64,000 nucleotides of DNA from Lampris incognitus (lineage: Eukaryota > Chordata > Actinopteri > Lampriformes > Lampridae), in assembly GCF_029633865.1 (NCBI RefSeq), contig NC_079213.1:97505903-97569902 (forward strand), given 5' to 3'. Positions 1 to 56,135 of the stretch are shown here, in pieces. The translations under genes and the position numbers were made by a program. Position 1 is the first letter of the stretch. Each line of letters begins with the position of its first letter. The notes beneath the pieces were generated by a model. That model made no database searches and was not told the origin of the DNA. It was given only the letters and a program-made list of their open reading frames with translations.

Positions 1-26
1 CCTGAGAATTTAGGTGAGCTTTCAAA

Positions 27-1429
27 TCATTCCTTGAAGTTTTCTGCCAGGATCGTCATGAAATCCTTCACTGCTGGGTCCTCCCGCATTTCGTTCTTCT
101 TGCAATCCTCCCACAGAAATGGAAAGTGTAACTTTCTCCCGCAAATGTCTCTCTCCAAAAGGTTCAGCTTTGACCAGAAAGCTTCAACTGCCTTGCACAT
201 GTTCACAGCAGAGTGGTTCTTGCCTTGTAATTGTAGATTAAAGTGATTTAGATAAGACATGATGTCACAAAAAAAATAACATGCGCTATCACCTTATCAC
301 ATAAAAACCTCTGATATTTTTGGGCTTTTTTGGCTACGCAGTCCAAAGAAAAATGACAAGCTTATGTTGCAGGTCGCACACCCTCTCCAACACATGGCCC
401 TTGCTCAGCCAATGGACATCATTATGCAGCAAAAGATCCTTGTGTTCCACTGACATTTCCTCCAGCAATGCTCTGAAAAGGCAATGTTGCAGACTAGAAC
501 TCTTGCGAACCAAGTTTACCAGTCTCATCACAGTGTCCATCGCCTCTTTCGTTTCCCCACACAGTTTAGCGCACAACACTGATCTGTGAATAATGCAGTG
601 AAATGCTAAGAGCCTGCTTACCAAGCTCTCGAGTTGTCCCACTGTTGACGGAGCCCCATCGGTGACAAAAGACACAATTTTGCTCACATCCAATCTTCTC
701 AAAGAACTGTGCTAATTCATTAAAGATGATTTCCCCAGTTGTGCACCCAGGCAGAGGAAGCAAACAAAGTAGCTCTTCCCAAAAGATCTTTCTATCAAAA
801 AATGTTACAAACACAGATAGCGGTTCCATATCGGTTCAGTCACAGGACAAGTCTACGGCTAGTGATATGGCTTCTGCTTTCTTCAAATCGGTGAGTAGAA
901 TGGAAAAACACTGCTTTGCTAAAAGTTATACTCTTCTTGTTGCCATGTTAACCGACAATGGCATGTGCTTTAATAGCACCACAACCGTTTTCTTGTTTTT
1001 TTCATCATAATTTAAAACTTTGCCAACCATTGTCAATTGAACATTTTAACAAGTCATCATCAGCAAATGGCTTCTTAGCTTTAGCAAGGTTCCATGAAAC
1101 ATGAAATGATGCAGCTGTTGCACTCTCTTTTGCTGACGCTGATTTACAGATAGTAAAAATGGAATGCTTGTACGATGTTGTCATATTTGCTTTTTTTTTT
1201 TGCAGTGATGTGATTTTGTAGGGTAGTTGGCATTAAAACTGGCAGCATGCATAGTGTTCAAGTGCCGCTTAAGATTATTTGCTTTGCAGACAGCTACAGT
1301 CTGCATGCATATCAAGCATGTCAGTTCAGCACTGGCGTTGTCTGGCAAAATAAAACAAAACTGATCAGTCCAGTCAGATTTGAATTGACGGTTTTCCTGG
1401 TTGACTTTCCGCTTTTTCGTGCAGGCCAT
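27..1429 (-). pseudogene. hAT (ZBED5/GTF2IRD2-like) transposase relic, cut by the window start
   Basis: The minus strand encodes pieces of a hAT-superfamily transposase of the kind domesticated as ZBED5/FAM200/GTF2IRD2. The N-terminal piece (1429-1181) has a BED-like zinc finger: 'LTCLICMQTVAVCK' gives CxxC and 'LKRHLNTMH' gives the histidines. A middle piece (702-334) carries 'FVTDGAPSTVGQ', 'HCIIHRSVLCAK' and 'LLLHNDVHWLSKGHVLERV', which are hallmark blocks of this family. Another piece lies at 260-27. Stops and frame changes separate the blocks, so it is dead. The 5' flank runs to about 1735, where a CAG-type hAT end may lie. It sits in dot1l intron 11. Family assignment is by motif recognition; the element's other end is outside the window. 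Confidence 0.8.
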
Positions 1430-1735
1430 GTTACTGGTTTAGGACAGTTACTGATTATCTGTGACAGCTGATGAGTGGCTCTGTCTAGTCAAGGATCGTA
1501 GAGAGCAGAGTACGCCTTACGTCTACGTGCACTCTAAGGCATAGGTCAAGTGTACGGTGTGGGGTGAGGTCAAAATAAGTAGAGCAGCATGTACTTTATT
1601 CACATATTGCACACTTTATTTTACATGTTATGACAGGTGCATTAGTGTCAATGGGTCGGCGCGGGCTAGACATTTGGCTCTCGTGGGCTGGACCTGGCCT
1701 GTGGGCCGCTTATTGGGGTTCAGGGCTGTAGGGTA

Positions 1736-2465
1736 AGTATTTTCAAGTTTCCCTCATATAACTCTAACACTATGTCCTACTGGATGCAAGTGTCCAACTA
1801 TCGCGTCGCATCGGACGCTCTCTGTCCACATTGAAACAGTCAAACCATGTACCTATCAGCTGTGCACTCAAGATCAGACCAGAGACGTTCCTTGTCCATG
1901 ACGCAGCGCTTTTCAATGCGAGCGACAGAAAGTAAATAGAAACAGGGCGTTTGACAAAACTTCAGCTCAAAACGTTGCACAGCGCGTTCGCAGCAAATTA
2001 GGACATTCCAATAGAAAATAAATCAAACTGATTTTGTGTCTGATGCTCACTTGCATCACATTCAGTTAGGACACAGTCTAGTGGTTTTGAAGCCATGCAG
2101 TGGATAATAAGGAGGAAGTAAATTTAAACTAGGGGAGAAACATGCTGAGTGAAGCTTGTCCAGAGAGGACACGTGAAAAGTATAGGAAAATCTAATACAA
2201 ATTCCTCAACTACATAATTTAGTCATCATAATCTTCATAACCGACATGAAAATTTGACAGTTGATTTATGTGCTATTAAAAATAAATCCAACTGTCAAAG
2301 AAAATAACAGGTCTTTGAACAAAACACTCTTGAATGTAGAGTAACACTGAAAACATTTTTTTTAATTCATGAAGTTGGCCATGTACATCCTTGATGTCAA
2401 CTTGGCGATTTGGTTGCCCTGCACACCCAGGCACTGACATGATACTACATCAGGGTGTGACCAGT

Positions 2466-2467
<2 letters not shown>
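1736..2467. other. Intronic DNA without recognised features
   Basis: AT-rich stretch in dot1l intron 11 between the hAT relic and a CA microsatellite. I see no exon with splice sites and no recognisable repeat end. Confidence 0.4.

Positions 2468-2527
<60 letters not shown>
2468..2527. repeat. (CA)n microsatellite
   Basis: An uninterrupted run of about 30 CA units. The open frame across it, with a poly-Thr-His product, is an artefact of the repeat. Confidence 0.95.
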
Positions 2528-2531
<4 letters not shown>

Positions 2532-2610
2532 ATTAACTATACAGTTAATTCAAATGTATCACAAAATGTATAAATATGATTCTTCATATTTCCCCCTTCT
2601 ATAAATTTAG

Positions 2611-3160
2611 ATGGTGATACCTACACCCTCAACTTTAGAAACAAATGGTTGCTATATCAACTTTATCAGCTGGAATGTTAGGGGACTTAATCACCCTATC
2701 AAACATAATAAAGTATTCTCCCATCTTTTACACCTCAAAGTAAACAACCACCTTTCTTCAAGAAACACAACTAAAAAAAATATAGACCACCCTAAAATTG
2801 GGAAAAAATGGGTCGGACAAATGTTCCATTCTAAATTCAATAGTAAAGCTAGGGGGTACTGCAATCCTGATCCATAAATCTACTCCATTTAACTGTTTCT
2901 GATGTAACAGCAATAGACTGCGCCTCAATAAGAACCCCACCACCCTCAAAGTCCTCTTTGGTCTTACAGTTATATCTGAAGGCATATGGGGCTGTTGACG
3001 CATGGCAATTTCTTTTTCCATCGACCAGCCAATACTCATTTTTCTCTCTGATCCATCAGACACACTCACATATTTATTACTTCTTCGTTGATAAAAAGCT
3101 ACTATTCCATTGTCAAAGTGTGCATATATAATAGTATTGTAATATCCTATCATAATCCTC
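2611..3160 (+). pseudogene. L1-like LINE ORF2 endonuclease relic
   Basis: The frame starting at 2611 contains 'FISWNVRGLNHPIK', the start of the apurinic-endonuclease domain in L1/Tx1-type ORF2 proteins. Around 3030-3110 the plus strand reads 'SQYSFFSLIHQTHSHIYYFFVDKKLL', which matches the end of the same domain in shifted frames (family pattern YSFFS..H..SRIDYFF.D). Stops and indels are frequent. It is a 5' fragment of about 550 bp with no reverse transcriptase nearby. Confidence 0.7.
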
Positions 3161-3241
3161 TGGTTTTAGAGCTCAGCTTCCCAAATCAACATTCAGTTTA
3201 CTCATTGTAGCTTAACCCTCTCACTATCTGATGATATATAG

Positions 3242-3243
<2 letters not shown>

Positions 3244-3281
<38 letters not shown>
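3244..3281. repeat. (CA)n microsatellite
   Basis: About 19 CA units in dot1l intron 11. Confidence 0.9.
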
Positions 3282-3282
<1 letters not shown>

Positions 3283-3395
3283 CAACACAGATAAAGTAAA
3301 AAAGTTTTAATGCATTGCAGTACAGGCCTGTTTCGTGCGTCTCACACTCATCAGCTGCTAATATATACATACATACACATACACCCACACACACA

Positions 3396-3397
<2 letters not shown>

Positions 3398-3433
<36 letters not shown>

Positions 3434-3588
3434 TGTGTGTGTGTGTGTGGGTGTGTGTACAAAAGTATTGGGACACCTGGCCATTACACCTACAGGAGCT
3501 TTTATGACATCCCATTCTAAATCCATAGGCATTAATATGGAGTTGGTCCCCCCTTTGCAGCTATAACAGCTTCCACTCTTCTGGGAAG

Positions 3589-3662
<74 letters not shown>

Positions 3663-3803
3663 GGTGTGTGTACAAAAGTATTGGGACACCTGGCCATTAC
3701 ACCTACAGGAGCTTTTATGACATCCCATTCTAAATCCATAGGCATTAATATGGAGTTGGTCCCCCCTTTGCAGCTATAACAGCTTCCACTCTTCAGGGAA
3801 GGC
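3398..3803. repeat. Tandem duplication of a Tc1 element end with (TA)n(TG)n tracts
   Basis: Two near-identical modules of about 130 bp at 3456-3590 and 3670-3803 hold the same Tc1 terminal sequence ('acaaaagtattgggacacc' onwards). Each is preceded by an AT run and a GT run. The second AT run (about 3593-3640) separates the modules. Unequal exchange or slippage at the microsatellite is the simplest explanation. Confidence 0.85.
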
Positions 3804-4911
3804 TTTACACAAGATTTTGGAGTGTGTCTGTGGGAATTTTTGCCCATTCATCCAGAAGAACATTTGTGAGGTCAGGCACTGATGTTGGACGAGAAGACCT
3901 GGCTCGCAATCTCCGTTCTAGTTCATCCCAAAGGTGTTCGTTGACATTGAGGCCAGGGCTCTGTGCGGGCCAGTCAAGTTCTTCCACACCAAACTCACCC
4001 AACCATGTCATAATGGACCCTGCTTTGTGCACTGGGGCACAGTCATGCTGGAACAGAAAAGGGCCCTCCCCAAACTGTTCCCACAAAGTTGGAAGCATAG
4101 AATTGTCTAAAATGTCTTGGTATACTGAAGCATTAAGATTTCCCTTCACTGGAACTAAGGGGCCTAGCCCAACCCATGAAAAACAACCCCATACCATTAT
4201 CCCTCCACCACCAAACTTTACAGTTGGCACAGTGCAGTCAGGCAGGTAACGTTCTCCTGGCATCCGCCAAACCCAGACTCATCCATCGGACTGCCAGACA
4301 GAGAAGCGTGATTCGTCACTACACACAACACGTTTCCACTGCTCCAGAGTCCAGTGGCAGCGTGCTTTACACCACTCCATCCGACACTTGGCATTGTGTT
4401 TGGTGATGCAAGGCTTGTATGCAGCTGCTCGGCCATGGAAACCCATTCCATGAAGCTCCCGGCACACAGTTTTTGTGCAGATGTTAGTGCCGGAGGAAGT
4501 TTGGAACTCTGCAGTTATTGAGTCAACAGAGTGTTGGTGACTTTTACACACTATGCGCCTCAGCACTCGTTGACCCTACTGTGTGACTTCACGTGGTCTG
4601 CCACTTCGGGGCTGAGTTGCTGTTGTTCCTAAACGCTTCCACTTTTCAATAATACCACTTACAGCTGACCATGGAATATCTAGCAGGAAAGACATTTCAT
4701 GAACTGACTTATTGCAAAGGTGGCATCCTATGACAGTACCACGCTTGAATTCACTGAGCTCTTCAGAACGACCCATTCTTTCACAAATGTTTGTAAATGC
4801 AGACTGCATGGCTAGCTGCTTGATTTTATACACCTGTTGCAATGGGTCTGAACAAAACACCTGAATTCAGTGATTAAGAGGTGTGTCCCAATACTTTTGT
4901 CCATGTAGCGT
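3456..4911 (-). mobile_element. Tc1/mariner DNA transposon, degenerate
   Basis: The outer ends are inverted copies of a Tc1-type terminus: 'acaaaagtattgggacacc' on the left (in two copies) and its complement 'gtgtcccaatacttttgt' near 4883-4902. Between them the minus strand encodes a Tc1 transposase with in-frame stops. The left terminus is fused to a GT/AT microsatellite, so the original TA target duplication is no longer visible there. Non-autonomous now. Confidence 0.9.
3805..4776 (-). pseudogene. Tc1-like transposase with nonsense mutations
   Basis: A single minus-strand frame runs from Met 4776 ('MGRSEELSEFKRGTVIG') through the helix-turn-helix region, then 'CSDESRFSVW' (first catalytic Asp), '[13 protein letters not shown]' (second Asp) and '[15 protein letters not shown]' (Glu of the DD34E triad). 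The frame is uninterrupted by indels but carries TAG at 4576-4578 and TGA at 4279-4281. The second fits a CGA-to-TGA change at a CpG. TAA at 3805-3807 then removes the C-terminus. The protein cannot be made from this copy. Confidence 0.9.
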
Positions 4912-50520
<45,609 letters not shown>

Positions 50521-51533
50521 CAACCAAAGGGGACCCAGACGTCACCGAGGAGACTCTGATGAAGGAAAACAAACGTGGGAGTGTGTGGCCATGAGAAATT
50601 TGAGCAGGCGAAAATGAACGATAGTGTGTAGAAAAGAAAGTAAATACGTTTTTTTTTGGGGGGGGGGGTTATTATTTCGCATCATCATGTTATTAAGAGT
50701 TCCCTGAACACCGCATTCTCCAAGTACGTACAGCATTTGTTTTAACTGATTGTAACTGTAATTTTCTGCCAGTAATAGAAAAAAGAAACTGAAACCGCAC
50801 ATGTTGGCACAAATAAGAGAGATGGGGTGGGGGTTACACACGCTGTAGTCGCTGGTTGAAATAAAGAGTAAGTCAAATAAAGATGGTATGATGCTATGAG
50901 AATACGATTAAAAAGACCTAGATTGTGTAGCGCAAGTGAAATGTTTGTGGCTGCAGGAGTCAGTACCTTTCTGGCTAAGTATAAAATTATTTGCCGGCTC
51001 AATGACTGATAATGTAATCAATCAAGAGTTTACTAACATAAGATTCAGTGCCACACGCCACCAATACCGGCAGTTGGACCATTGGTATAGCTGCCTTCTT
51101 ATAAGACACTGATTTGTTCCTTTTATGTCATTTTATTGTGTTTACTTTAGGGTTTATCTTTTACCTGTGGTTCTTATCTTTTATGGCTTATTCGTTCTTC
51201 TGTTGTTGTTGTTGTTGTATTTTTTTTACCTTGTCTTTGTTTGTTATGGACCCTGAGTCTGCAATAAAGTTTTTAATTGAATTTAACTGAATTGAAAGAT
51301 TATACTCAGTTCATTCACGGAAGGCTTCAGCTCATTCGGTTTGTCGGTCATGTATACCGAGGACGGGACGCGAACCGGCAAATTGATCGGAGAAGTCTGA
51401 TCTCACCGGCAATATCTTACATGTGACCGGCTGCAATACACTGAATCAGTGTTGCAGCCTCCGTGGTTTTAGTGCTGAAATGGATGAGACAATGCGTGTC
51501 TCGTCTCTAAACTTTTTTTCGGGTTAGATGAGG

Positions 51534-51534
<1 letters not shown>
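50521..51534. other. Intergenic DNA upstream of dot1l
   Basis: No gene recognised. A TTG/GTT run lies at about 51200-51215, and there is an inverted 'gagac/gtctc' pair near 51485-51513. Confidence 0.4.

Positions 51535-51578
<44 letters not shown>
51535..51578. repeat. (GT)n microsatellite
   Basis: About 22 GT units. Confidence 0.95.
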
Positions 51579-51579
<1 letters not shown>

Positions 51580-51619
51580 AACAGGAGAGGCAGCGGCTTG
51601 TTTGCCGTCACTTCATTCT

Positions 51620-52058
51620 GATGACGCGCGAGATTCAGATGGAGGGCAGGAAGTGAAAAGCAGAATGGACGAGATGGAGCTAGTTTAACCCGAACTGTGC
51701 TAGTTTAGACGATATTATGAGAGAAAGGTATAAACAGAAGTAAGATATGTTGGACATTATTCTTATGTTATGAAGAGTGGTGTTTTTTGGGTATTTTTTT
51801 TTACGAAGTGGTCACTGCATACACGCGCCGTTATCCGACTCCGCTCCTGCCGACCGCAGACGACGGTTCGCAAGCCATTTTTTCCCCGGCGTTTTCGGTC
51901 AATTTCTTGCATGAACAACACCTTTTGGTACTCGTAAAAACTCTTTGTGGTTTCTCAGTTAATGACGCCAAACATAGGCATTTCGAAAGTTTGTGATAGT
52001 GCTTCCTATGTAGAAATTCACTTCCTGCCCTCCATCTGTAGTTCGTGACGTCATATGC
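51620..52058. repeat. Inverted repeat, arms of about 40 bp
   Basis: 'cagatggagggcaggaagtg' (51636-51655) is repeated inverted as 'cacttcctgccctccatctg' (52019-52038), with further matching outward (ATGACG.. on both sides). This is a MITE-like structure; no duplication was resolved. Confidence 0.75.
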
Positions 52059-52117
52059 AAACAACATGAGGGGAAACTGCTGTCTTGAAATATGAAGGTG
52101 AAAGGTCAGGGGTATTG

Positions 52118-52191
52118 CCGGTGTTGTATCGAACTCTGGTCCCCCGTCGAGATCTGTTTGCCCCCTTAACCAGAGTTCGATACAACACCGG
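52118..52191. repeat. Perfect 23-bp palindromic hairpin
   Basis: 52118-52140 and 52169-52191 are exact reverse complements (start CCGGTGTTGTATCG), with a 28-nt loop. It could be the foldback core of a MITE. Confidence 0.9.
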
Positions 52192-52200
52192 GACGCTTGA

Positions 52201-52253
52201 TTAACCTTAACCTAACGCTTACCTTAACCTAACCCTAACACTTAACCTAAACG
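52201..52253. repeat. Degenerate telomere-like (CCTTAA/CCCTAA)n tract
   Basis: Units such as 'ttaacc', 'cctaacc' and 'ccctaac' repeat irregularly over about 53 bp, resembling an interstitial CCCTAA array but too degenerate to be sure. Confidence 0.6.
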
Positions 52254-52353
52254 ATAGCCAACCTGGTTCCATAGGGGGAAACAAATCTCTGCGGGAAACA
52301 TTGTTCGATGCGCACTTTCAAAGAGGAATCCTCTGTGAGCCGTCCTTCACAGA

Positions 52354-53015
52354 CACCCTGTTTACGCTTGGTTTAAAAATGCTTTTTGGGCGATCGGATC
52401 ACAAGTGGACACGAGACACATCGCCGTTTACACCTGTATCTATCATACGTCTCAATGCGTCCTGCTGACCACTTGCGATCAGGTTTCGTTACTCCGAAGA
52501 AGAAGATTTCGTTACTCTCTACGTCACTTCTGCTACAAGGTCAAAGGGCCTCAGTCAAGCGCCAGATTTGCCGACTAGCTGTGAAAACAATAGCTTATGT
52601 TTAAAGATGTTTCGAGCACTAATATACATGTACAGACTATTCCAACTGTCGAGATTGACAGGACCGATTCTTCTGCCCAAATGGAGATTAGGCATCTCGT
52701 TTCACTTGTACTCCAACCATGTACACTCTCCTCTCTTCATTTTTTCAAAAGTTGGTGTGCTGTTACCAAAACAACCACCACATCCTGCACTGATGACGCA
52801 TTTTCCTGTTACATCCTTGTCGGGGACACATCAGGACGCATTAGCGTTTACACTACAAAAGATATGTGGTCAAATGCGCCCCAGACTATCTCGGCAAGTG
52901 GTTTGAGTAACCCATTCACAAAACGTTTTGGTGGTCGTTTACGCTTGTATTTAGCGCCGTCCACTTGTGATCCGATCGCAAAAAACGCATTTTAAAACCA
53001 AGTGTAAACGGGGTG
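52354..53015. mobile_element. DNA-transposon MITE with terminal inverted repeats of about 55 bp
   Basis: The left end CACCCTGTTTACGCTTGG and the right end, inverted, CACCCCGTTTACACTTGG continue through 'gcgatcggatcacaagtgga' on both sides. The interior has no coding sequence. The flanks are AGA on the left and AGA on the right, a possible 3-bp duplication, so the superfamily is uncertain. Confidence 0.8.
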
Positions 53016-53361
53016 AGAGATGTGAGGCAAGGGCCACATCATGCAATTAATGGGGAGACCTGTGGACATTGCAGTGCTTCAGCTATCTCGGTCTCACCTT
53101 GGACAATAAACTTACTTGCAATCAACGCACCACTGATATCCATAAACGCTGCCAGCAAAGACTTATCTATCACAGCACTTTCTCTTGCCCACCCCCACCC
53201 CCACATTCTGTTGCTACAAAAAGCGCAATTTAACCCATACTATGTTTTTTTATTACCATGTCACCGACAGCAAACTCACCCGTATCGCACACGCCACCTC
53301 CAAGATGAAATTGCCTTCCCATCCCCGAACTCCAAAACCTCATAGGCAACTTTCTCTCTCT

Positions 53362-53395
<34 letters not shown>

Positions 53396-53580
53396 CACAT
53401 TCTTCACTTCACTCCCATCTGGTCCAATGTAAGGTCCATAGCCTGGGGAAAAAGCCTGCTTTGCAAAACTTTCATCCCCTTCTGCCATAGCAGCTCTAAA
53501 TGAAATACCCCGCACCAAGTCTCTGTCTGTATCTGTGTACCAACGTCTCCCATGTCTACCGGATGTCATGTACGCATTTT
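53016..53580 (+). pseudogene. LINE (L2/Rex1-like) reverse-transcriptase C-terminal relic
   Basis: 'YLGLTLDNKLTCNQRTTDIH' and 'KRCQQRLIY' near 53082-53175 mark the RT thumb/C-terminal region of fish LINEs. 'TRIAHATSKM' and a terminal part resembling FIPFCHSSSK follow in other frames. A CA microsatellite (53364-53400) interrupts it. Only the 3' part of the LINE is present. Confidence 0.7.
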
Positions 53581-53649
53581 TGCAGTTGTACTTGTGTACT
53601 TGTGTGAATGATATCGATGTTTACATGTAAATATTGTAACGACCACGAA

Positions 53650-53790
53650 TGTGTAGACTCGCTAGTCCCTGACTAACGGGTCGGTTGCTTTATTCAGCTG
53701 GTTAACGTAGTCGCCCGTGGTGCGGGAGACCCGGGTTCGCGTCCCAGCTGTGGCGGTTCCCGGGCTGCCTTCCTGATTTGCTACATTTAG
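53650..53790 (+). mobile_element. tRNA-like SINE module
   Basis: 'gctggttaacgtagtcgccc' resembles a tRNA 5' half with an A box, and 'cccgggttcgcgtccc' a B box. Related copies lie inverted at 54885 and 56010. The cloverleaf does not fold into a canonical tRNA for me, so I do not call a tRNA gene. Confidence 0.65.
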
Positions 53791-53814
53791 GAATTAAGTT
53801 TAAAAAATCAAAAA

Positions 53815-54094
53815 AAGGAGTTTCGCCAGGGGGACATAGCGCGTGGGCGGATTATGCCATTCCCCTCCAGTTCCCCCCGCCCTCCTGAACAGGCGCCCCG
53901 ACCCTACCGACCAGAGGAGGCGCTAGTGCAGCGACCAGGACACACGCCCATATCCGGCTTCCCACCCAAAGACACGGCCAGTTGTGTCTGAAGGGACGCC
54001 CGACCAAGCCAGAGGTAACACGGGGATTCGAACTGGCGATCCCCGTGTTAGTAGGCAAGGCAACGGAATAGCTCACGATGCTACCCGGGCGTCC
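53815..54094 (-). mobile_element. tRNA-derived SINE, 3'-truncated
   Basis: Minus strand begins GGACGCCCGGGTAGCATCGT, has the B-box 'agttcgaatcc' and continues through the same body as the SINE at 45021-45460. It stops after 'gtccccctggcgaaactcc'. Confidence 0.85.
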
Positions 54095-54884
54095 TCAGCT
54101 GAGATGTTTTAAGCGAAACAACAAGTGAAACATAAATTGCTTCTTTTCCTTTTTTTTTTTTGGATTGGTATGATGCCAGAGGGAATTGCATTTTCTTCCT
54201 GCGGCTTAATTGAACAGACATTCGTCATAAGGTCAGACCCAGTAGCTCTTTCTGCAGCAAATAAACTGAACAGGAAATTGCCCCATGGTACACCATAATA
54301 TGTCTTCGCCAGCCACGGCTCCAACACATAACAGTTCCAGCACTTATAGTAGCAGACCATTATGAACTGAGGCTCTCTGCAGTCTTTCTGGTGAAAGGTT
54401 CAGAAGTCTGAGCATTGAGATTGTGACCTTGACACAAATAACATACAGTAGTATGGCGTACACAGACCCGGGTCCAAGAAATCTAAAGTCTTTGATTATT
54501 ATTCCCTTTTTAATTCAAAAACTGTTTTGAAAAAGTACGAAATAAACAGGGCGATTCTTCCCACCAACATAAACCATGTCCATTTTGTGTTGTGGTAGGG
54601 CTCAAAATAATTTCAAATTAAAATGAAAAAATAAAATAAGATCATCTTTAGACTTAAATAGCCTCTTGTCATCTTTTTGTTGTTCATATTTCCTGCTTCC
54701 AAAAAATGGCAATGTGATATCCGTTCTACGTTTTTAATCATCCACCATCATCAGACTATCTACGGCTTCCTTTGTTTAGATACAAGCTGCAAATGTAACT
54801 TGTGCCTCAACTGATATTTTAGCAGTGGGGTTGATTTTAGCCTACATCATTCTGGTAGTGTATTTAATAGCGCATTTAATACAA
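54095..54884. other. Intergenic DNA, one unexplained frame
   Basis: A minus frame at 54360-54109 ('MVCYYKCWNCYVLEPWLAKT', 'SLFAAERATGSDLMTNVCSI') has non-random composition but no match I recognise and no clear splice sites. I do not call a gene. Confidence 0.35.
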
Positions 54885-55925
54885 TTGTAGCGAATTCAGG
54901 GGCAGCCGGGAACCGCCACAGCCGGGACGCGAACCCGGGTCTCCCGCACCACGGGCAACTACGTTAACCAGTCGACTAAAGCGCAAGTTATACTTTCCGC
55001 ATCCGTGAGTACGCGGCGGTCCGCATGACGTAAATTTCGTCATCAGAGGGTGTACGCGTGGGGTTCGCGCGGACATCCGCGTACCTCCAATTTTTTGTGT
55101 GCACGCGAAGTCCGCGTTGGTCCGCGCGGTCAAGGGCGCAACTGCCCATGCACTGGTTAACAAAAATGGTCGGCGACTTTGAAGAGAGGCTGTGTGACGA
55201 GGTCCGTCGTTATCCTCATCTTTATAATTCATAATTAAAACACTACTGCAACTGGTTATTTTTTAGCCCGGTGCGGGACTCGATGCGGGGTGTACTGCAC
55301 CACAGGGCGACATCACTAACCGCTCGGCTAAGGGGTCAGACCCATTAGCTAGGGACTAACGTGTGTTATTAGTAGTTTACAGTCGTCACCCTCCCCGGAA
55401 GCGCGCCCTCGCGCTTCGTTATTCCCGCGCTCCGAAGAGACTTCTGAGGATCTGCACACTTCCGGATCCCGCCGCTGCCACCAATGTAACCGGTTATTTT
55501 TTTTGCCCGGTGCGGGATTCGACACAGGGTGTACTGCGCCACAAGGCGACATCACTAACCGCTCGGCTAAAGGGTCAGACCCGTTAGCTAGGGACTAACG
55601 TGTCTTATTAGTAGTTTACACTACAAAGATAACCATTTTCTTGCTTTCGCTTTTTTATTTTTTCTCCAATTGTGGTAAATACAACGAACAAAGCAGCTCT
55701 TCTTCTTGCATGTATGTCGCCATTTTGCCCGGAAAGACGTAACGCCGATCTACTGCGCATGTGTGAAACGCGTACGCCAAGCCAACTCCCGCAGAAGTAC
55801 TACACATTCGCGGAGTCAGTAGCTGTCCGCGTACGCGTCCGCTCTGGAGTATATCCAGGCCTTAAAGGGTCCGCCCCGTTAACCAACGGGCTAGCGAGTG
55901 TAGTTATCTGTGGTCGTTACACTAC
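54885..55925 (-). mobile_element. tRNA-like SINE copy split by a Harbinger-type element
   Basis: 54885-54979 ('gggacgcgaacccgggtctc', 'ccagtcgac') continues at 55863-55925 ('aagggtccgccccgttaacc'). Aligned with the unbroken copy at 56010-56135, only the TAA-flanked insertion separates the halves. Confidence 0.7.
54980..55862. mobile_element. PIF/Harbinger-like MITE
   Basis: It is flanked by TAA on both sides (54977-54979 and 55863-55865), the Harbinger target preference. Imperfect inverted ends share ATACT and GTACGCGG blocks. It contains two direct copies, about 130 bp each, of a tRNA-like module (about 55250-55380 and 55488-55625). No transposase. Confidence 0.65.
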
Positions 55926-56009
55926 CCTCCTCCTACGGGAACAGCATATCGGCTCCCTCACGCCTCTGGGCGCACCCGCTACCGATTGCCTCACGGTCGC
56001 ACCATCTCA

Positions 56010-56135
56010 CTTCTGACACCAATGTAGCCAATTCAGGGGGCAGCCGGAAACCGAACCCGCGTCTCCCGCACCATGGGCGACTACGTTAAACAGTCGACTA
56101 AAGGGTCTGACCCGTTGGTTAGCGAGTCTAGTGAT
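56010..56135 (-). mobile_element. tRNA-like SINE module, unbroken copy
   Basis: 'ctcccgcaccatgggcgact', 'gtcgactaaagggtctgacc' and 'gttagcgagtctag' match the split copy at 54885-55925. Confidence 0.65.

Noticed and set aside
3224..3847. A 207-codon minus frame with repeated motifs
   Set aside because: It is created by CA/TA/GT microsatellites plus the duplicated Tc1 end read out of the transposase frame.
53650..56135. Possible tRNA genes (A and B box-like motifs)
   Set aside because: The copies diverge, lack a canonical cloverleaf and are repeated with SINE bodies, so SINE modules fit better.
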